64,000 bases of DNA from Propionivibrio limicola. GTDB taxonomy: Bacteria > Pseudomonadota > Gammaproteobacteria > Burkholderiales > Rhodocyclaceae. Shown in pieces: positions 1 to 9,183 of this stretch. The notes beneath the pieces are model-generated. The model searched no databases. It had not been told where the DNA came from and worked only from the letters and a program-made list of their open reading frames with translations. Position numbers and translations under genes: made by a program. The DNA lies in contig NZ_SSSR01000013.1 in NCBI RefSeq assembly GCF_009469695.1, positions 1 through 64,000 on the forward strand, in the 5' to 3' direction. How positions within the stretch are numbered: the stretch's first letter is position 1; every line of letters starts with the position of its first letter.

Positions 1-49
1 GAAAGGCTGGCATTCATACGCGCAGAATCCTCGCCGCCTCCTCTGATGC

Positions 50-80
50 CTACCGGGAGTCCATCCTTGGACTCGGGTAG
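50..80. terminator. Hairpin upstream of gltX, possible terminator
   Basis: The arms GAGTCC (57-62) and GGACTC (69-74) form a perfect 6-bp stem. CTACC (50-54) and GGTAG (76-80) extend it past a small bulge. No clear T-run follows on either strand, so it may be the end of an upstream transcript or a structured leader. No gene is seen in bases 1-205. Confidence 0.3.
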
Positions 81-205
81 GTTTGATGCGATTGCCCTGT
101 AGAGTAAACAATCTGCCCACACGAATAGTTGTCTGCAATCACACAACGATACTTACCGGGCAACGCATCCATTAAAATGACGCTTTTGCTTATTGGCCAA
201 CCATC

Positions 206-1600
206 ATGATTCGCACCCGTTTCGCTCCTTCCCCAACCGGTTATCTTCACATTGGCGGCGCGCGCACCGCCTTGTTCTCGTGGGCCTTTGCTCGCCATCA
301 CGCCGGACAATTCATCCTTCGCATCGAGGACACCGATGTTGCGCGATCCACGCCGGAGGCAGTTCAGGCGATCATTGATGGCATGAACTGGCTAGGCCTG
401 ACACATGACGAAGGCCCTTTCTACCAGATGCAACGCATGGATCGCTACAAAGAAGTGATCAAAAAAATGCTGGCGTCCGGCACTGCCTATTACTGCTACA
501 CAACACCGGAAGAACTCGACCGGATGCGCGATGAACAACGCTCCCAAGGCCTGAAACCCCGCTACGACGGCACATGGCGCCCGGAAGCTGGAAAGACACT
601 ACCGCCCGCCCCGAGCGGCGTACAACCCGTAGTACGCTTCAAGAACCCAACGGAAGGCGTTGTCGGCTGGGACGATTTGGTCAAAGGCCGCATCGAAATC
701 GCCAACAGCGAACTCGACGATCTCATTATTGCCCGCCAAGACGGAACCCCTACCTACAACTTTTGCGTTGTTGTGGATGACTGGGATATGCGCATCACGC
801 ATGTCATCCGCGGAGACGACCATGTCAACAACACCCCGCGCCAGATCAACATCCTCAAGGCGCTGGACGCGGAAGTCCCGCTTTATGCGCACCTTTCGAT
901 GATTCTCGGCGACGATGGCCAAAAGCTATCGAAGCGGCACGGTGCCGTCAGCGTCATGCAATACCATGAGGACGGCTACCTCCCTGAAGCCGTCCTCAAC
1001 TACTTGGCACGCCTGGGCTGGTCACACGGTGACGATGAAATTTTCTCGATGCGCGAATTCTGTGGCTGGTTTGATCTCGACCACATAACTCCTTCTGCAG
1101 CCCAGTTCAATACCGAAAAACTAAACTGGCTCAACGCTCATTACATCAAGCAGGCAGACAATGCCCGACTGGCAGACTTGGTCAAACCTCGCCTTGAAGC
1201 ACGAGGCGTAACAGTTGCCCAAAGCCCGTCGCTGGAAGCGATCATCTCCTTGTACAAGGAGCGCATCACCAACCTCAACGAACTGGCTGATGCGGCCGAG
1301 GTCTTTTATATCGACCTGACGCCCACCCCCGAAATCCTGGCGCAGCACCTAACGCCCGAGTCACTTCCCGCACTGAGAGACTTTGTTGCCGGAATCGCTG
1401 AAGTCAGCTGGGAGGCGCCGGCAATTAACGCCCTGATCAAGCACTGCATTGGCGCACATGGCTTGAAAATGCCGAAACTGGCGATGCCGCTACGGGTTCT
1501 ACTCACAGGACAAGCACAAACTCCGTCGGTCGACGCACTGATCACCCTCTTCCCGCGCGAACTCGTTCTTAAACGCCTGGCCGTCGCCCAGACCATCTAA
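206..1600 (+). CDS. gltX: Glutamyl-tRNA synthetase
   Basis: Charges tRNA-Glu with glutamate in the cytoplasm (class I aminoacyl-tRNA synthetase). The 464-aa length is normal for bacterial GltX. The N-terminus has the family start [12 protein letters not shown], then the HIGH-type ATP motif ([10 protein letters not shown], about residues 12-21). The KMSKS equivalent is KLSKRHG, about residues 237-243. The rest is the helical anticodon-binding domain. The ATG at 206 is chosen because the conserved N-terminus begins there; no strong ribosome site precedes it. It lies just upstream of a tRNA cluster that holds two tRNA-Glu genes, its own substrate. A strong promoter at 1655-1683 starts the tRNAs separately. 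Family assignment is secure; whether it is discriminating or non-discriminating is not decided by sequence here. Confidence 0.97.
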   Translation: MIRTRFAPSPTGYLHIGGARTALFSWAFARHHAGQFILRIEDTDVARSTPEAVQAIIDGMNWLGLTHDEGPFYQMQRMDRYKEVIKKMLASGTAYYCYTTPEELDRMRDEQRSQGLKPRYDGTWRPEAGKTLPPAPSGVQPVVRFKNPTEGVVGWDDLVKGRIEIANSELDDLIIARQDGTPTYNFCVVVDDWDMRITHVIRGDDHVNNTPRQINILKALDAEVPLYAHLSMILGDDGQKLSKRHGAVSVMQYHEDGYLPEAVLNYLARLGWSHGDDEIFSMREFCGWFDLDHITPSAAQFNTEKLNWLNAHYIKQADNARLADLVKPRLEARGVTVAQSPSLEAIISLYKERITNLNELADAAEVFYIDLTPTPEILAQHLTPESLPALRDFVAGIAEVSWEAPAINALIKHCIGAHGLKMPKLAMPLRVLLTGQAQTPSVDALITLFPRELVLKRLAVAQTI

Positions 1601-1654
1601 AGACGAAACCCCATCCGTATTTCCGACTCAACAACAAAAAAAATGAAAAAACAC

Positions 1655-1683
1655 TTTACAAGCTCGTTATAGCTCTCTATAAT
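1655..1683 (+). promoter_or_regulatory. Sigma70 promoter of the tRNA cluster
   Basis: A TTTACA -35 box (1655-1660) and a perfect TATAAT -10 box (1678-1683) are separated by exactly 17 bp. They lie about 20 bp before tRNA-Ala. The strength fits a stable-RNA promoter. Confidence 0.8.
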
Positions 1684-1702
1684 TCGGCCTTCTTTCGAGC
1701 GA

Positions 1703-1778
<76 letters not shown>

Positions 1779-1801
1779 AAGCCTCGAAAGAAATAGTCCG
1801 G

Positions 1802-1877
1802 GTCCCCATCGTCTAGAGGCCTAGGACACTACCCTTTCACGGTAGGTACCGGGGTTCGAATCCCCGTGGGGACGCCA
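1802..1877 (+). tRNA. tRNA-Glu (TTC), copy 1
   Basis: A 76-nt cloverleaf with acceptor GTCCCCA/TGGGGAC, anticodon loop CTTTCAC (anticodon TTC) and encoded CCA. It is identical in sequence to the copy at 2045. Confidence 0.97.
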
Positions 1878-1936
1878 GGAACACAAGAAGTTGCTTTTCA
1901 TCGGCAACATTTTGTTTCTGAAATTGTATTGAAGCT

Positions 1937-2013
1937 GGAGTGGTAGTTCAGTTGGTTAGAATACCGGCCTGTCACGCCGGGGGTCGCGGGTTCGAGTCCC
2001 GTCCACTCCGCCA
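1937..2013 (+). tRNA. tRNA-Asp (GTC), copy 1
   Basis: A 77-nt cloverleaf with acceptor GGAGTGG/CCACTCC, anticodon stem CCGGC/GCCGG with loop CTGTCAC (anticodon GTC) and encoded CCA. Confidence 0.97.
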
Positions 2014-2044
2014 ACTTATGTAGTAAGTAATAAAAACAGTCTAG

Positions 2045-2120
2045 GTCCCCATCGTCTAGAGGCCTAGGACACTACCCTTTCACGGTAGGTACCGGGGTTC
2101 GAATCCCCGTGGGGACGCCA
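2045..2120 (+). tRNA. tRNA-Glu (TTC), copy 2
   Basis: Second copy of the tRNA-Glu at 1802, with the same 76-nt sequence, anticodon TTC and encoded CCA. Confidence 0.97.
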
Positions 2121-2179
2121 AGAATACAAGAAGTTGCTTTTCATCGGCAGCGTTTTGTTTCTAAAGTTGTATTGAAGCT

Positions 2180-2256
2180 GGAGTGGTAGTTCAGTTGGTT
2201 AGAATACCGGCCTGTCACGCCGGGGGTCGCGGGTTCGAGTCCCGTCCACTCCGCCA
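2180..2256 (+). tRNA. tRNA-Asp (GTC), copy 2
   Basis: Second copy of the tRNA-Asp at 1937, with the same 77-nt sequence, anticodon GTC and encoded CCA. It is the last member of the cluster. Confidence 0.97.
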
Positions 2257-2347
2257 ACACCTCGAATATATTCCAAAATTTTTCCTGAGATCGGGGCCAG
2301 TTCAGAGCCCGTCGTATGGAGAATTTTTGCGATCATTTCTGCGCCGA

Positions 2348-3538
2348 TCAGGCGTCTTTCTGGTTCGCCTCCGCGCCAAGCCCGGAAAATATTTCGAATT
2401 GCCGCCTTTTTTCCGCCATGTCGGCGTCCGTATCGCCGAAACGCCGTGCGATTGTCTGGAATTCCTCGCAGAGTTCGAGGAAGGCATCGACGACGTCAGG
2501 GTCGAAATGCGCCTCCTTGCCAGAGCAAATCATTTTCACCGCGTCATCGTGCGGGATCGGTCGCTTGTAGATACGCCGACTGATCAAGGCATCGTAAACA
2601 TCGGCCAATGCCATCAAACGTGCTGATATGGGGATTGCCTCACCGGCCAAACCACACGGGTACCCTGTACCGTCCCATTTTTCGTGATGGCCATACGCAA
2701 TTTCCTTGGCCAAATTGAGAAACTCAACCTTCATGCCCAGTTGATTCTCGGCCGCCTGAATGGCGTCACGCCCGAGCGTCGTATGCGTTTTCATGATTTC
2801 GTACTCAGCCGCGTCGAGCTTGGCCGGTTTGAGCAAGATACGGTCCGGAATGCCTACCTTGCCAATATCGTGCAACGGCGCCGACTTGAACAGCATCGCA
2901 ATGTAATAGTCATTGAGAACCGATGAATACTTGGGATTTTTTTTCAATTTTTCGGCCAAGGCCTTTACGTAGAACTGGGTGCGGCGGATGTGATTGCCCG
3001 TATCCGAGTCTCGCGTTTCCGCCAGCGACGCCATTGCAAGAATCGTTACGTCCTGAATCGCCCTGACTTCCCGGGTTCGGCTGGCTACCTCGCCTTCGAG
3101 ATATTCGGCCTTGTCGCGCAGAAAATCGGCGCTGGCTTTCAGCGCCAGGTGGTTTTTGACACGCGCCAGGACAATCGGTGGACTGATCGGTTTGGTGATG
3201 TAGTCGACCGCCCCCAGTTCCAAGCCCTTCTTTTCGTCTTCGACCTCCGCCTTGGCCGTCAGAAAAATCACGGGAATCTCACGCGTCGCGCCGTCCTGCT
3301 TGAGGCGCTGGCAAACTTCATAGCCATCCATCCCCGGCATCATGATGTCGAGAAGGATCAAGTCCGGTGGAGAATCCGACTGTGCAATCCTGAGAGCCTT
3401 TTCTCCATTATTGGCGATCTTGACGCGGTAGATATCGCGCAGTAGCGAGCTCATCAGCGACAAATTGTCGGGAGTATCGTCGACGACGAGGACGGTCGGA
3501 ATGATCGGTTTATCGACGAAATCGAGATTCGTTTCCAT
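2348..3538 (-). CDS. Response regulator with HD-GYP phosphodiesterase domain
   Basis: A cytoplasmic RpfG-type response regulator of 396 aa. An N-terminal receiver (about 14-135) has the acidic pair in VVDDTPDN and the phospho-acceptor in LLDIMMPGMDG. A C-terminal HD-GYP domain (about 165-370) carries HDIGK and HHEKWDGTGYP, the metal-binding and GYP motifs of c-di-GMP-specific phosphodiesterases. The full motif set suggests an active enzyme that degrades c-di-GMP when the receiver is phosphorylated. It is the last gene of a minus-strand operon, 21 bp after the Cache-GAF gene, and is the likely output of the hybrid kinase upstream. The ATG at 3538 is preceded by a GGAGAGAG-type ribosome site. 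Family call is secure; the kinase link is inference from position. Confidence 0.93.
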   Translation of the reverse strand: METNLDFVDKPIIPTVLVVDDTPDNLSLMSSLLRDIYRVKIANNGEKALRIAQSDSPPDLILLDIMMPGMDGYEVCQRLKQDGATREIPVIFLTAKAEVEDEKKGLELGAVDYITKPISPPIVLARVKNHLALKASADFLRDKAEYLEGEVASRTREVRAIQDVTILAMASLAETRDSDTGNHIRRTQFYVKALAEKLKKNPKYSSVLNDYYIAMLFKSAPLHDIGKVGIPDRILLKPAKLDAAEYEIMKTHTTLGRDAIQAAENQLGMKVEFLNLAKEIAYGHHEKWDGTGYPCGLAGEAIPISARLMALADVYDALISRRIYKRPIPHDDAVKMICSGKEAHFDPDVVDAFLELCEEFQTIARRFGDTDADMAEKRRQFEIFSGLGAEANQKDA

Positions 3539-3559
3539 TTCCGCTCTCTCCTTTCGCGG

Positions 3560-5179
3560 CTAGGCGCCACCCAACTCTCTCACCGGTTCAAAAAGCGGGC
3601 GCGCTTCACCTTTCTCACCCCGTTCAGCCAAGAGAATTTCCATATTCATCCCCAGCACCGGCAGGAGACTCTCGATCACAGACTTCCGACGACTGAAGTC
3701 GCCCTCGAGCGAGGCGATTTCAAGCACGCCGAGCAAGACTTCGTTGTTCAGGATCGGGAAGACCATAAGTGCTCCCGGCGTAGATTCCCCCAAGCCCGAC
3801 GAGACCCGCCAAAACCCAGGCGGGACGTCCGACAGGTCAAGCGCACGACGCTCCAGCGCACACTGACCAAGCAGCCCTTCCCCGATACTGATGGTCTCGG
3901 GCACCTCCGTCGTCGCAAAGCCGTCCGCGAGACGAAGCACCGCACGTCGGACGGTTGCGTCACCCTCATCCGCGGCGTAATCGACAAAATACAAACTCCC
4001 TTGATGGACGGGCATCAAAACGGCCAATTGACGGAAGAAAACGTCAGCCAATGAGGAAAGATCTCGCGCCCGCTGGAGACTTAAAGTCATTTCCGAAAGT
4101 TGTGCTTTATGCCGGGCTACCGCCGCCAATTCTTCGGCAACCGACTCGGCGCGCTCGACAGCCTCGCGACGTTCCGCTTCGTAATGAATCGCGCGCCGAA
4201 TGAGTTCCATCACCGCAAGCACCATCAGGGTTGCCAGGAGACCGACCGTCCATCGGGCGTTCTGCGACACTTCCGGCTTGAGATCGCCCAGCATCACCAG
4301 CAACCAATCACCGGCCGGATCGTTCCAGCGCACCGGCGCGGTGGCCTTGGCATAGCGCTTGCCGGCAAATTTGACGATCTCGCCGCCGAGATCAAAAGCC
4401 AACACACGAGGCGCACCGCTGTCGGCGAACACGCTTCCGAACTGTCGCAGCCTTTTGATTTCTTCAAGCGCTTCGGCGGACGGCTGCCCCGCGGTACGGA
4501 ACAACCAATCCATGTCGGTAGACGCAAAAACAACGCCTTGGGGTGACAGCAGGAGCGCGTGGTAACCACCCAAGCCGAGACGGTGATCGAGATAGCCGGC
4601 GACAATCTCCACCACAACGGCTCCGATCAGCTCGCTTGCCGGGGTCGTAGCGCCGCGGATCGGTGCTGCAATATACAGGCCGCGCTCCGGCGTTTGCAGG
4701 TCAGATCCCACCGCCGGATAAGCAATCTTGTTCCCGCGCATGGCTTGCTGCCAGTACGGGCGGAAGCCGACGCTCGTGCCGGTCAGGCGTTTGTGCGTCG
4801 TTTCGTGCGCCACGACGATACCTTGACTATCGACAACGTGAATCCCGTCCGCTCCCAACAACAGCCGCGCCGCCCGCAGTCGACTCAGACATTCGGGGTC
4901 GTCGGGCGGCCGCTTGCCAATCGCCACCTCCTTGAGCAGCAGTTCATTCAAGCCAAGCAAGGCCGCCGTACCCATCGCCAGGCCATTCATCGTCTCCGCC
5001 TCCAGGTTCGTTGCGGTAAACCACGCCTGATCCTGAAAATGTTGCCGGAAGTCGTCCTCCATGTTGAGACGAAAAACCTCGCTCGCGGCAAAGCCGATCG
5101 ACAGCGATACGGCGACAGCAATCAGGTAAGAAGAGCGGAACCGGGTCAGCCACAAAAGCCAATCGAATACCCTGCGCAT
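3560..5179 (-). CDS. Membrane Cache-GAF sensory protein without output domain
   Basis: A 539-aa sensory protein. A transmembrane segment (about 16-36) is followed by a periplasmic Cache-like domain (about 37-290), a second transmembrane segment (about 300-320), a short coiled coil and a C-terminal GAF domain (about 370-520). No kinase, GGDEF, EAL or methyl-accepting domain follows, so it may work as a ligand-binding accessory to the hybrid kinase. The start is ATG 5179, 2 bp after the kinase stop, with GGGAGGT as a good ribosome site inside the end of the kinase gene; the longer open frame upstream would overlap the kinase by about 100 bp. Its GAF domain resembles those of both upstream genes, sharing the GEGLxGQCALE and GLGE/SLGE..PGA..  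pattern. The function is inference. Confidence 0.8.
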   Translation of the reverse strand: MRRVFDWLLWLTRFRSSYLIAVAVSLSIGFAASEVFRLNMEDDFRQHFQDQAWFTATNLEAETMNGLAMGTAALLGLNELLLKEVAIGKRPPDDPECLSRLRAARLLLGADGIHVVDSQGIVVAHETTHKRLTGTSVGFRPYWQQAMRGNKIAYPAVGSDLQTPERGLYIAAPIRGATTPASELIGAVVVEIVAGYLDHRLGLGGYHALLLSPQGVVFASTDMDWLFRTAGQPSAEALEEIKRLRQFGSVFADSGAPRVLAFDLGGEIVKFAGKRYAKATAPVRWNDPAGDWLLVMLGDLKPEVSQNARWTVGLLATLMVLAVMELIRRAIHYEAERREAVERAESVAEELAAVARHKAQLSEMTLSLQRARDLSSLADVFFRQLAVLMPVHQGSLYFVDYAADEGDATVRRAVLRLADGFATTEVPETISIGEGLLGQCALERRALDLSDVPPGFWRVSSGLGESTPGALMVFPILNNEVLLGVLEIASLEGDFSRRKSVIESLLPVLGMNMEILLAERGEKGEARPLFEPVRELGGA

Positions 5180-5181
5180 GG

Positions 5182-8100
5182 TCAGACCTCCCATCCTTGG
5201 GTGGCCGCAGCTTCCCGGAGGGCCGCCAAAGCCGCTTCGTAATCGAATTGACGTATCCCCATTTCGATTTTGCGCCAATGATCCGGCAGCGCCGTCCTGA
5301 ACATCCCGGCCTGCGCATCCCAGACTTCGCTGGCCTCGGAGTCACTATCGACCAGAAGGCGGGCCAAGCGCGGCAACATCATTTTCAAAAGCTCCGGATC
5401 AATCGGTGTAGACGCCGCCCCTCCGGAGGCTGCCTCAGGCTCGGGTGGCAACCAACCGGAGATTCCACTCACCAGCAAATCGAGCTGGGCCGTCGGCGCC
5501 ACCATGAGGCTTTCAATCACCTCGCGCGCCTGCTTGCTGCGCAACGCCGCCTCGAGGGCGGCCGCCTCCACCGGCAGACCGGTCGCGCCAATATTGCTCG
5601 CCGTGCTCTTGAGCGTATGCGCCAGCCGTTCGGCCGTCGTCCAGTCGTCCGCATCGAGGGCGGCGGCGATTTCGCTGATCGCGGAGCGCTGCCCGGCGAC
5701 AAATTTGCGGAGCATGGAGATGTAAAGTCCATGTTTGCCGTTGGCGTGCTTCAATCCGGCGTCGACGTCGAGCCCGCCGATGTGGCGCGGCAGATCCGGC
5801 GCCGCTACGGAAGGCGTTTCCGCCTGAACGTGGATCGCCTGACGACCCGGCTTCGACGGAATCCATTTGAGGAGAACGCGCCATAGCGTATCGGGGTCGA
5901 TTGGTTTGGCGACGTAATCGTTCATGCCGGCGGCCAGGCAGCGCTCCCGGTCCTGCTCCATCGCATTGGCCGTCATTGCCACCACGGGCAACGCGGCAAA
6001 CGGCGGCATGCGGCGAATTTCCACCGTAGCTGAGATACCGTCCAGCACCGGCATCTGCATGTCCATCAGGACAGCGTCGTAATAGCCGGGACCGTGTTGC
6101 TGCAGCATGTCGAGCGCAATTTGCCCGTGCGCCGCCACTTCGACAGCAAAACCGGCCTCATGCAGCAATTCGACCGCCACATCCTGATTCATTTCATTGT
6201 CTTCGACGAGGAGCAGCCGGGCGCCGGCAATGGCCGACAGATCAATGATAGCCACCGGCTCACCATGGTCGACAACGCCCTCCTCCGATGTTTCACCGAG
6301 CGCCCGCACCGCCGCATCGAAGAGGATCGAAGGATTGACCGGCTTGATCAGGACATCCTCGAAACCGGCCGCCTTGGCACCGCTGATCACTTCCTCACGC
6401 CCGTACGCCGTCACCATGATGAGGTGCGGTGACGGTTCCAGTCCCAGTTCGCGCAGTTTGATGCCGGTCTGGATACCGTCGAGTTCCGGCATCCGCCAAT
6501 CAAGAAAAACGATCGAATAGGGTCGTCCGGCGCTGGCGGCCTCGCGCACGGCCGCAATCGCCTTCCCGCCGCTATCGACGGTATCGACGACAAAGCTCAT
6601 CCCGGAGAGCATTCCGGACAAGACGGTACGTGCATTCTCGTTATCGTCCACGACCAGCAGCCGGCGGCCGCGCAGATCGGGCTTGGGCAAAAGCACCCTT
6701 TTCTTGCGCAGGCTCTTGCCAAGCCGCACCGTGAACCAGAATGTCGAACCTTTGCCGAGAACCGAGTCGACGCCGACGCTGCCGCCCATCAGCGAGGCGA
6801 GATTCTTCGAAATCGCCAGGCCAAGCCCCGTCCCGCCGTACTTGCGCGTGGTCGACGTATCGGCTTGCGTGAAGCTCTGGAAGAGTTTGTCTTTCTGTTC
6901 CACAGACAAACCGATGCCGGTATCCCGCACTTCGAAACGCAGCAGGACATCCGTTTCGGTTTCCTCAAGCTTGCTCACCTTGATGGCGATTTCGCCGCGC
7001 TCGGTGAATTTGACGGCGTTGTTGCAGTAGTTGATCAGGATCTGCCCCAAGCGCAACGGGTCGCCGATCAGCGCGTCCGGCACCTCCGGCGCCACCTCGT
7101 TGATAAGTTCGAGCCCTTTGGCCGCGGCTTTCTCGCTGATCAAGACGGCCACGTTGTCGAGGACGCGCGAAAGTTCGAAATCGGTCGCTTCGATCGAAAG
7201 CTTGCCGGCCTCGATCTTGGAGAAATCGAGGATGTCGTTGATGATGCCGAGCAGATGCTGCCCGGCCTGCTGGATCTTGCGGATGTAGTCCGCCTGACGC
7301 GGATTGAGGTCTGTTTTCTGCGCCAGATGGGCCATGCCGATGATCGCATTCATCGGCGTCCGGATTTCATGGCTCATGTTGGCCAAAAAGTCGCTCTTCG
7401 TCCGGGCGGCGTCCTCGGCGATCTGGCGCGCCTCGCGCATGGCGTCCGCGGCGGCGCGCTCATCGCTGATGTCCTCGATGGTCCACACCGTTCGGAGCAT
7501 CGGCGCCTTGACGTCGATGGCACGCCCGCGCAAACGCACCCAGAAAGTAGACCTGTCGGCCCGGCGCATTTGCAACTCGCGCCGGATGACGGCCCCGCGC
7601 GCAATGTCTTCCTCATCCTTGAGCGACTGCCGATACGACGCGTCATCGGGATACCAATCCTTGGTGTGCACGCCAATGAGCAGCTCCGTTGGCTGCCCGT
7701 AAATCTTGCCGAGCTGGTCGTTGCCCTTGATGATGATCTGATTCTGGATAACGGCGATCCCGTTCGATACCGATTCGAAAATCGCGTTTTGCTCGTCAAG
7801 CAGCGCCGAAATCGAATTGCGCTGGGCATCCAGTTCCTCGGTCTGCTGTTCGAGCTGAGCCGCCTGCTCTTCCATCCGTCGCGCCTGCTCCTGGGTTTCC
7901 TCAAGCAAGCGATGCGTCTTTACGGTGCGCTCGAGAATCTCGAGGCTCATGCCGAGCGTCGGCATGAGTGCTTCAAGCAGGCTGTGCTCACGTTTGCCGA
8001 ACGTCCGGAAGCTGGCGAGTTCGACGACCGCGAGCACCCGTTTCCCGCTCAGAACAGGCACGGCCATGATCGCGCCTGGCGCGGCTTCGCCCAGACTGCC

Positions 8101-9183
8101 TGAGATGCGCACATAATCGGGCGGTGGCCGGGTGATGATGATCGGCGCCAATTCAAGGGCGCACTGGCCGACCAGGCCTTCGCCCAAACTGAACGATTGC
8201 GCGAGCCCCTTGCGCTCGTTGTACGCATAGTGGGCAATCAGCCGCAGGATGCGACGCTCGTCGTCGTAGATATAAAAGACCCCGTGTCCGACCTGCAACA
8301 ACGGCGCCACCTGCGACAGAAAGTTTTTCGCCAGTTCGCTGAAACTGCAGGCGACCTGCAATTCGGCGGCAATCCGCGCCTGCTGCGTCTTGACCCATTG
8401 TTCGTCCGCAATTTGTACACCGGTCTCGCGATAAACGGCAAAAGAACGGGCCAACTCGCCGATTTCGCTTTGATCCTTCAGATAGCCGAGCGTTTCAGCG
8501 CCCTCGCCGGCGTTGAGCGCCTTGATCTGTCGATTGAGAACCGTCAGCGGAAGAATGACGCGCAAACGGTAGAAGACGCCGAGAACGGCAACGACCAGCA
8601 CGGCGTTGGCCAACGTCAAGCCAATGCTCACCAGCCACACCACATTCAGGCGACGGTCGGCCTCTGCCAGTTCGTCGTCAAGCCGCAGCGTCAATTGCTC
8701 GCGGAATTGCTCGACCGGGCCATAAATGCCGGTCAGCGCGCGTTCGTAATCTTCCCCGAAGACAAGTTCGATGGCCCGGCTGCTGTTGCCGCGCTTGCGT
8801 TCGCTAAACGCCAGTTCCTCGATCTCGATCAGGCGGTCGGAATTTCGCTTGGCTATTTCGATCAGAGAAATTTCCTGTCCGGACAACCCCATCTCGCGCA
8901 AGGCGGCTTCGGCTTTTTCCCGACTCCGCTCAACCCGCAGTTCGTCCCGATAATCGCTCTCGTAACGCACTTCGCCCGTAGCCGCGAAAGCCCGGATATC
9001 ACCCGTAAGCCGTTTCGAGCCAGCCGCCAGAATCTCGGCCTGACGCGTCGCCACGCTCTTTCGTTGTACGGCCTGATTCTGTTCGTCCCGCACGAGGTCG
9101 AGCACGACAAAGCTCGCAATGTTGAGCAGCATCAACACCACGTAAATAGCAATGACGATCCGGTTGGCCCGCAGCAATTTCAT
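5182..9183 (-). CDS. Hybrid sensor histidine kinase (GAF-PAS-HisKA-HATPase-REC-REC-Hpt)
   Basis: A 1333-aa BarA-like phosphorelay kinase of the inner membrane. It has a transmembrane segment (about 9-31), a helical periplasmic domain, a second transmembrane segment (about 187-210), a HAMP-like linker, GAF (about 265-415), a coiled coil, PAS (about 435-570), HisKA with [10 protein letters not shown] (phospho-His about residue 605), HATPase with NAVKFT, DTGIGL and GGTGLGL, two receivers (acceptors in [11 protein letters not shown] near 893 and [11 protein letters not shown] near 1040) and Hpt with AHTLKS near 1189. A further helical module of about 60 residues closes the protein and recurs at the end of the upstream gene. 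Its ATG overlaps the upstream stop by 4 bp (ATGA). The phosphorelay probably ends on the HD-GYP regulator two genes downstream. Confidence 0.94.
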   Translation of the reverse strand: MKLLRANRIVIAIYVVLMLLNIASFVVLDLVRDEQNQAVQRKSVATRQAEILAAGSKRLTGDIRAFAATGEVRYESDYRDELRVERSREKAEAALREMGLSGQEISLIEIAKRNSDRLIEIEELAFSERKRGNSSRAIELVFGEDYERALTGIYGPVEQFREQLTLRLDDELAEADRRLNVVWLVSIGLTLANAVLVVAVLGVFYRLRVILPLTVLNRQIKALNAGEGAETLGYLKDQSEIGELARSFAVYRETGVQIADEQWVKTQQARIAAELQVACSFSELAKNFLSQVAPLLQVGHGVFYIYDDERRILRLIAHYAYNERKGLAQSFSLGEGLVGQCALELAPIIITRPPPDYVRISGSLGEAAPGAIMAVPVLSGKRVLAVVELASFRTFGKREHSLLEALMPTLGMSLEILERTVKTHRLLEETQEQARRMEEQAAQLEQQTEELDAQRNSISALLDEQNAIFESVSNGIAVIQNQIIIKGNDQLGKIYGQPTELLIGVHTKDWYPDDASYRQSLKDEEDIARGAVIRRELQMRRADRSTFWVRLRGRAIDVKAPMLRTVWTIEDISDERAAADAMREARQIAEDAARTKSDFLANMSHEIRTPMNAIIGMAHLAQKTDLNPRQADYIRKIQQAGQHLLGIINDILDFSKIEAGKLSIEATDFELSRVLDNVAVLISEKAAAKGLELINEVAPEVPDALIGDPLRLGQILINYCNNAVKFTERGEIAIKVSKLEETETDVLLRFEVRDTGIGLSVEQKDKLFQSFTQADTSTTRKYGGTGLGLAISKNLASLMGGSVGVDSVLGKGSTFWFTVRLGKSLRKKRVLLPKPDLRGRRLLVVDDNENARTVLSGMLSGMSFVVDTVDSGGKAIAAVREAASAGRPYSIVFLDWRMPELDGIQTGIKLRELGLEPSPHLIMVTAYGREEVISGAKAAGFEDVLIKPVNPSILFDAAVRALGETSEEGVVDHGEPVAIIDLSAIAGARLLLVEDNEMNQDVAVELLHEAGFAVEVAAHGQIALDMLQQHGPGYYDAVLMDMQMPVLDGISATVEIRRMPPFAALPVVAMTANAMEQDRERCLAAGMNDYVAKPIDPDTLWRVLLKWIPSKPGRQAIHVQAETPSVAAPDLPRHIGGLDVDAGLKHANGKHGLYISMLRKFVAGQRSAISEIAAALDADDWTTAERLAHTLKSTASNIGATGLPVEAAALEAALRSKQAREVIESLMVAPTAQLDLLVSGISGWLPPEPEAASGGAASTPIDPELLKMMLPRLARLLVDSDSEASEVWDAQAGMFRTALPDHWRKIEMGIRQFDYEAALAALREAAATQGWEV

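Larger units (their letters stand above)
1802..2256 (+). repeat. Tandem duplication of a tRNA-Glu/tRNA-Asp unit
   Basis: Two 212-bp units (1802-2013 and 2045-2256) have the same internal spacing. The tRNA sequences look identical, and the 59-bp inner spacers differ at about six positions. This indicates a duplication followed by drift in the spacer only. Confidence 0.92.
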
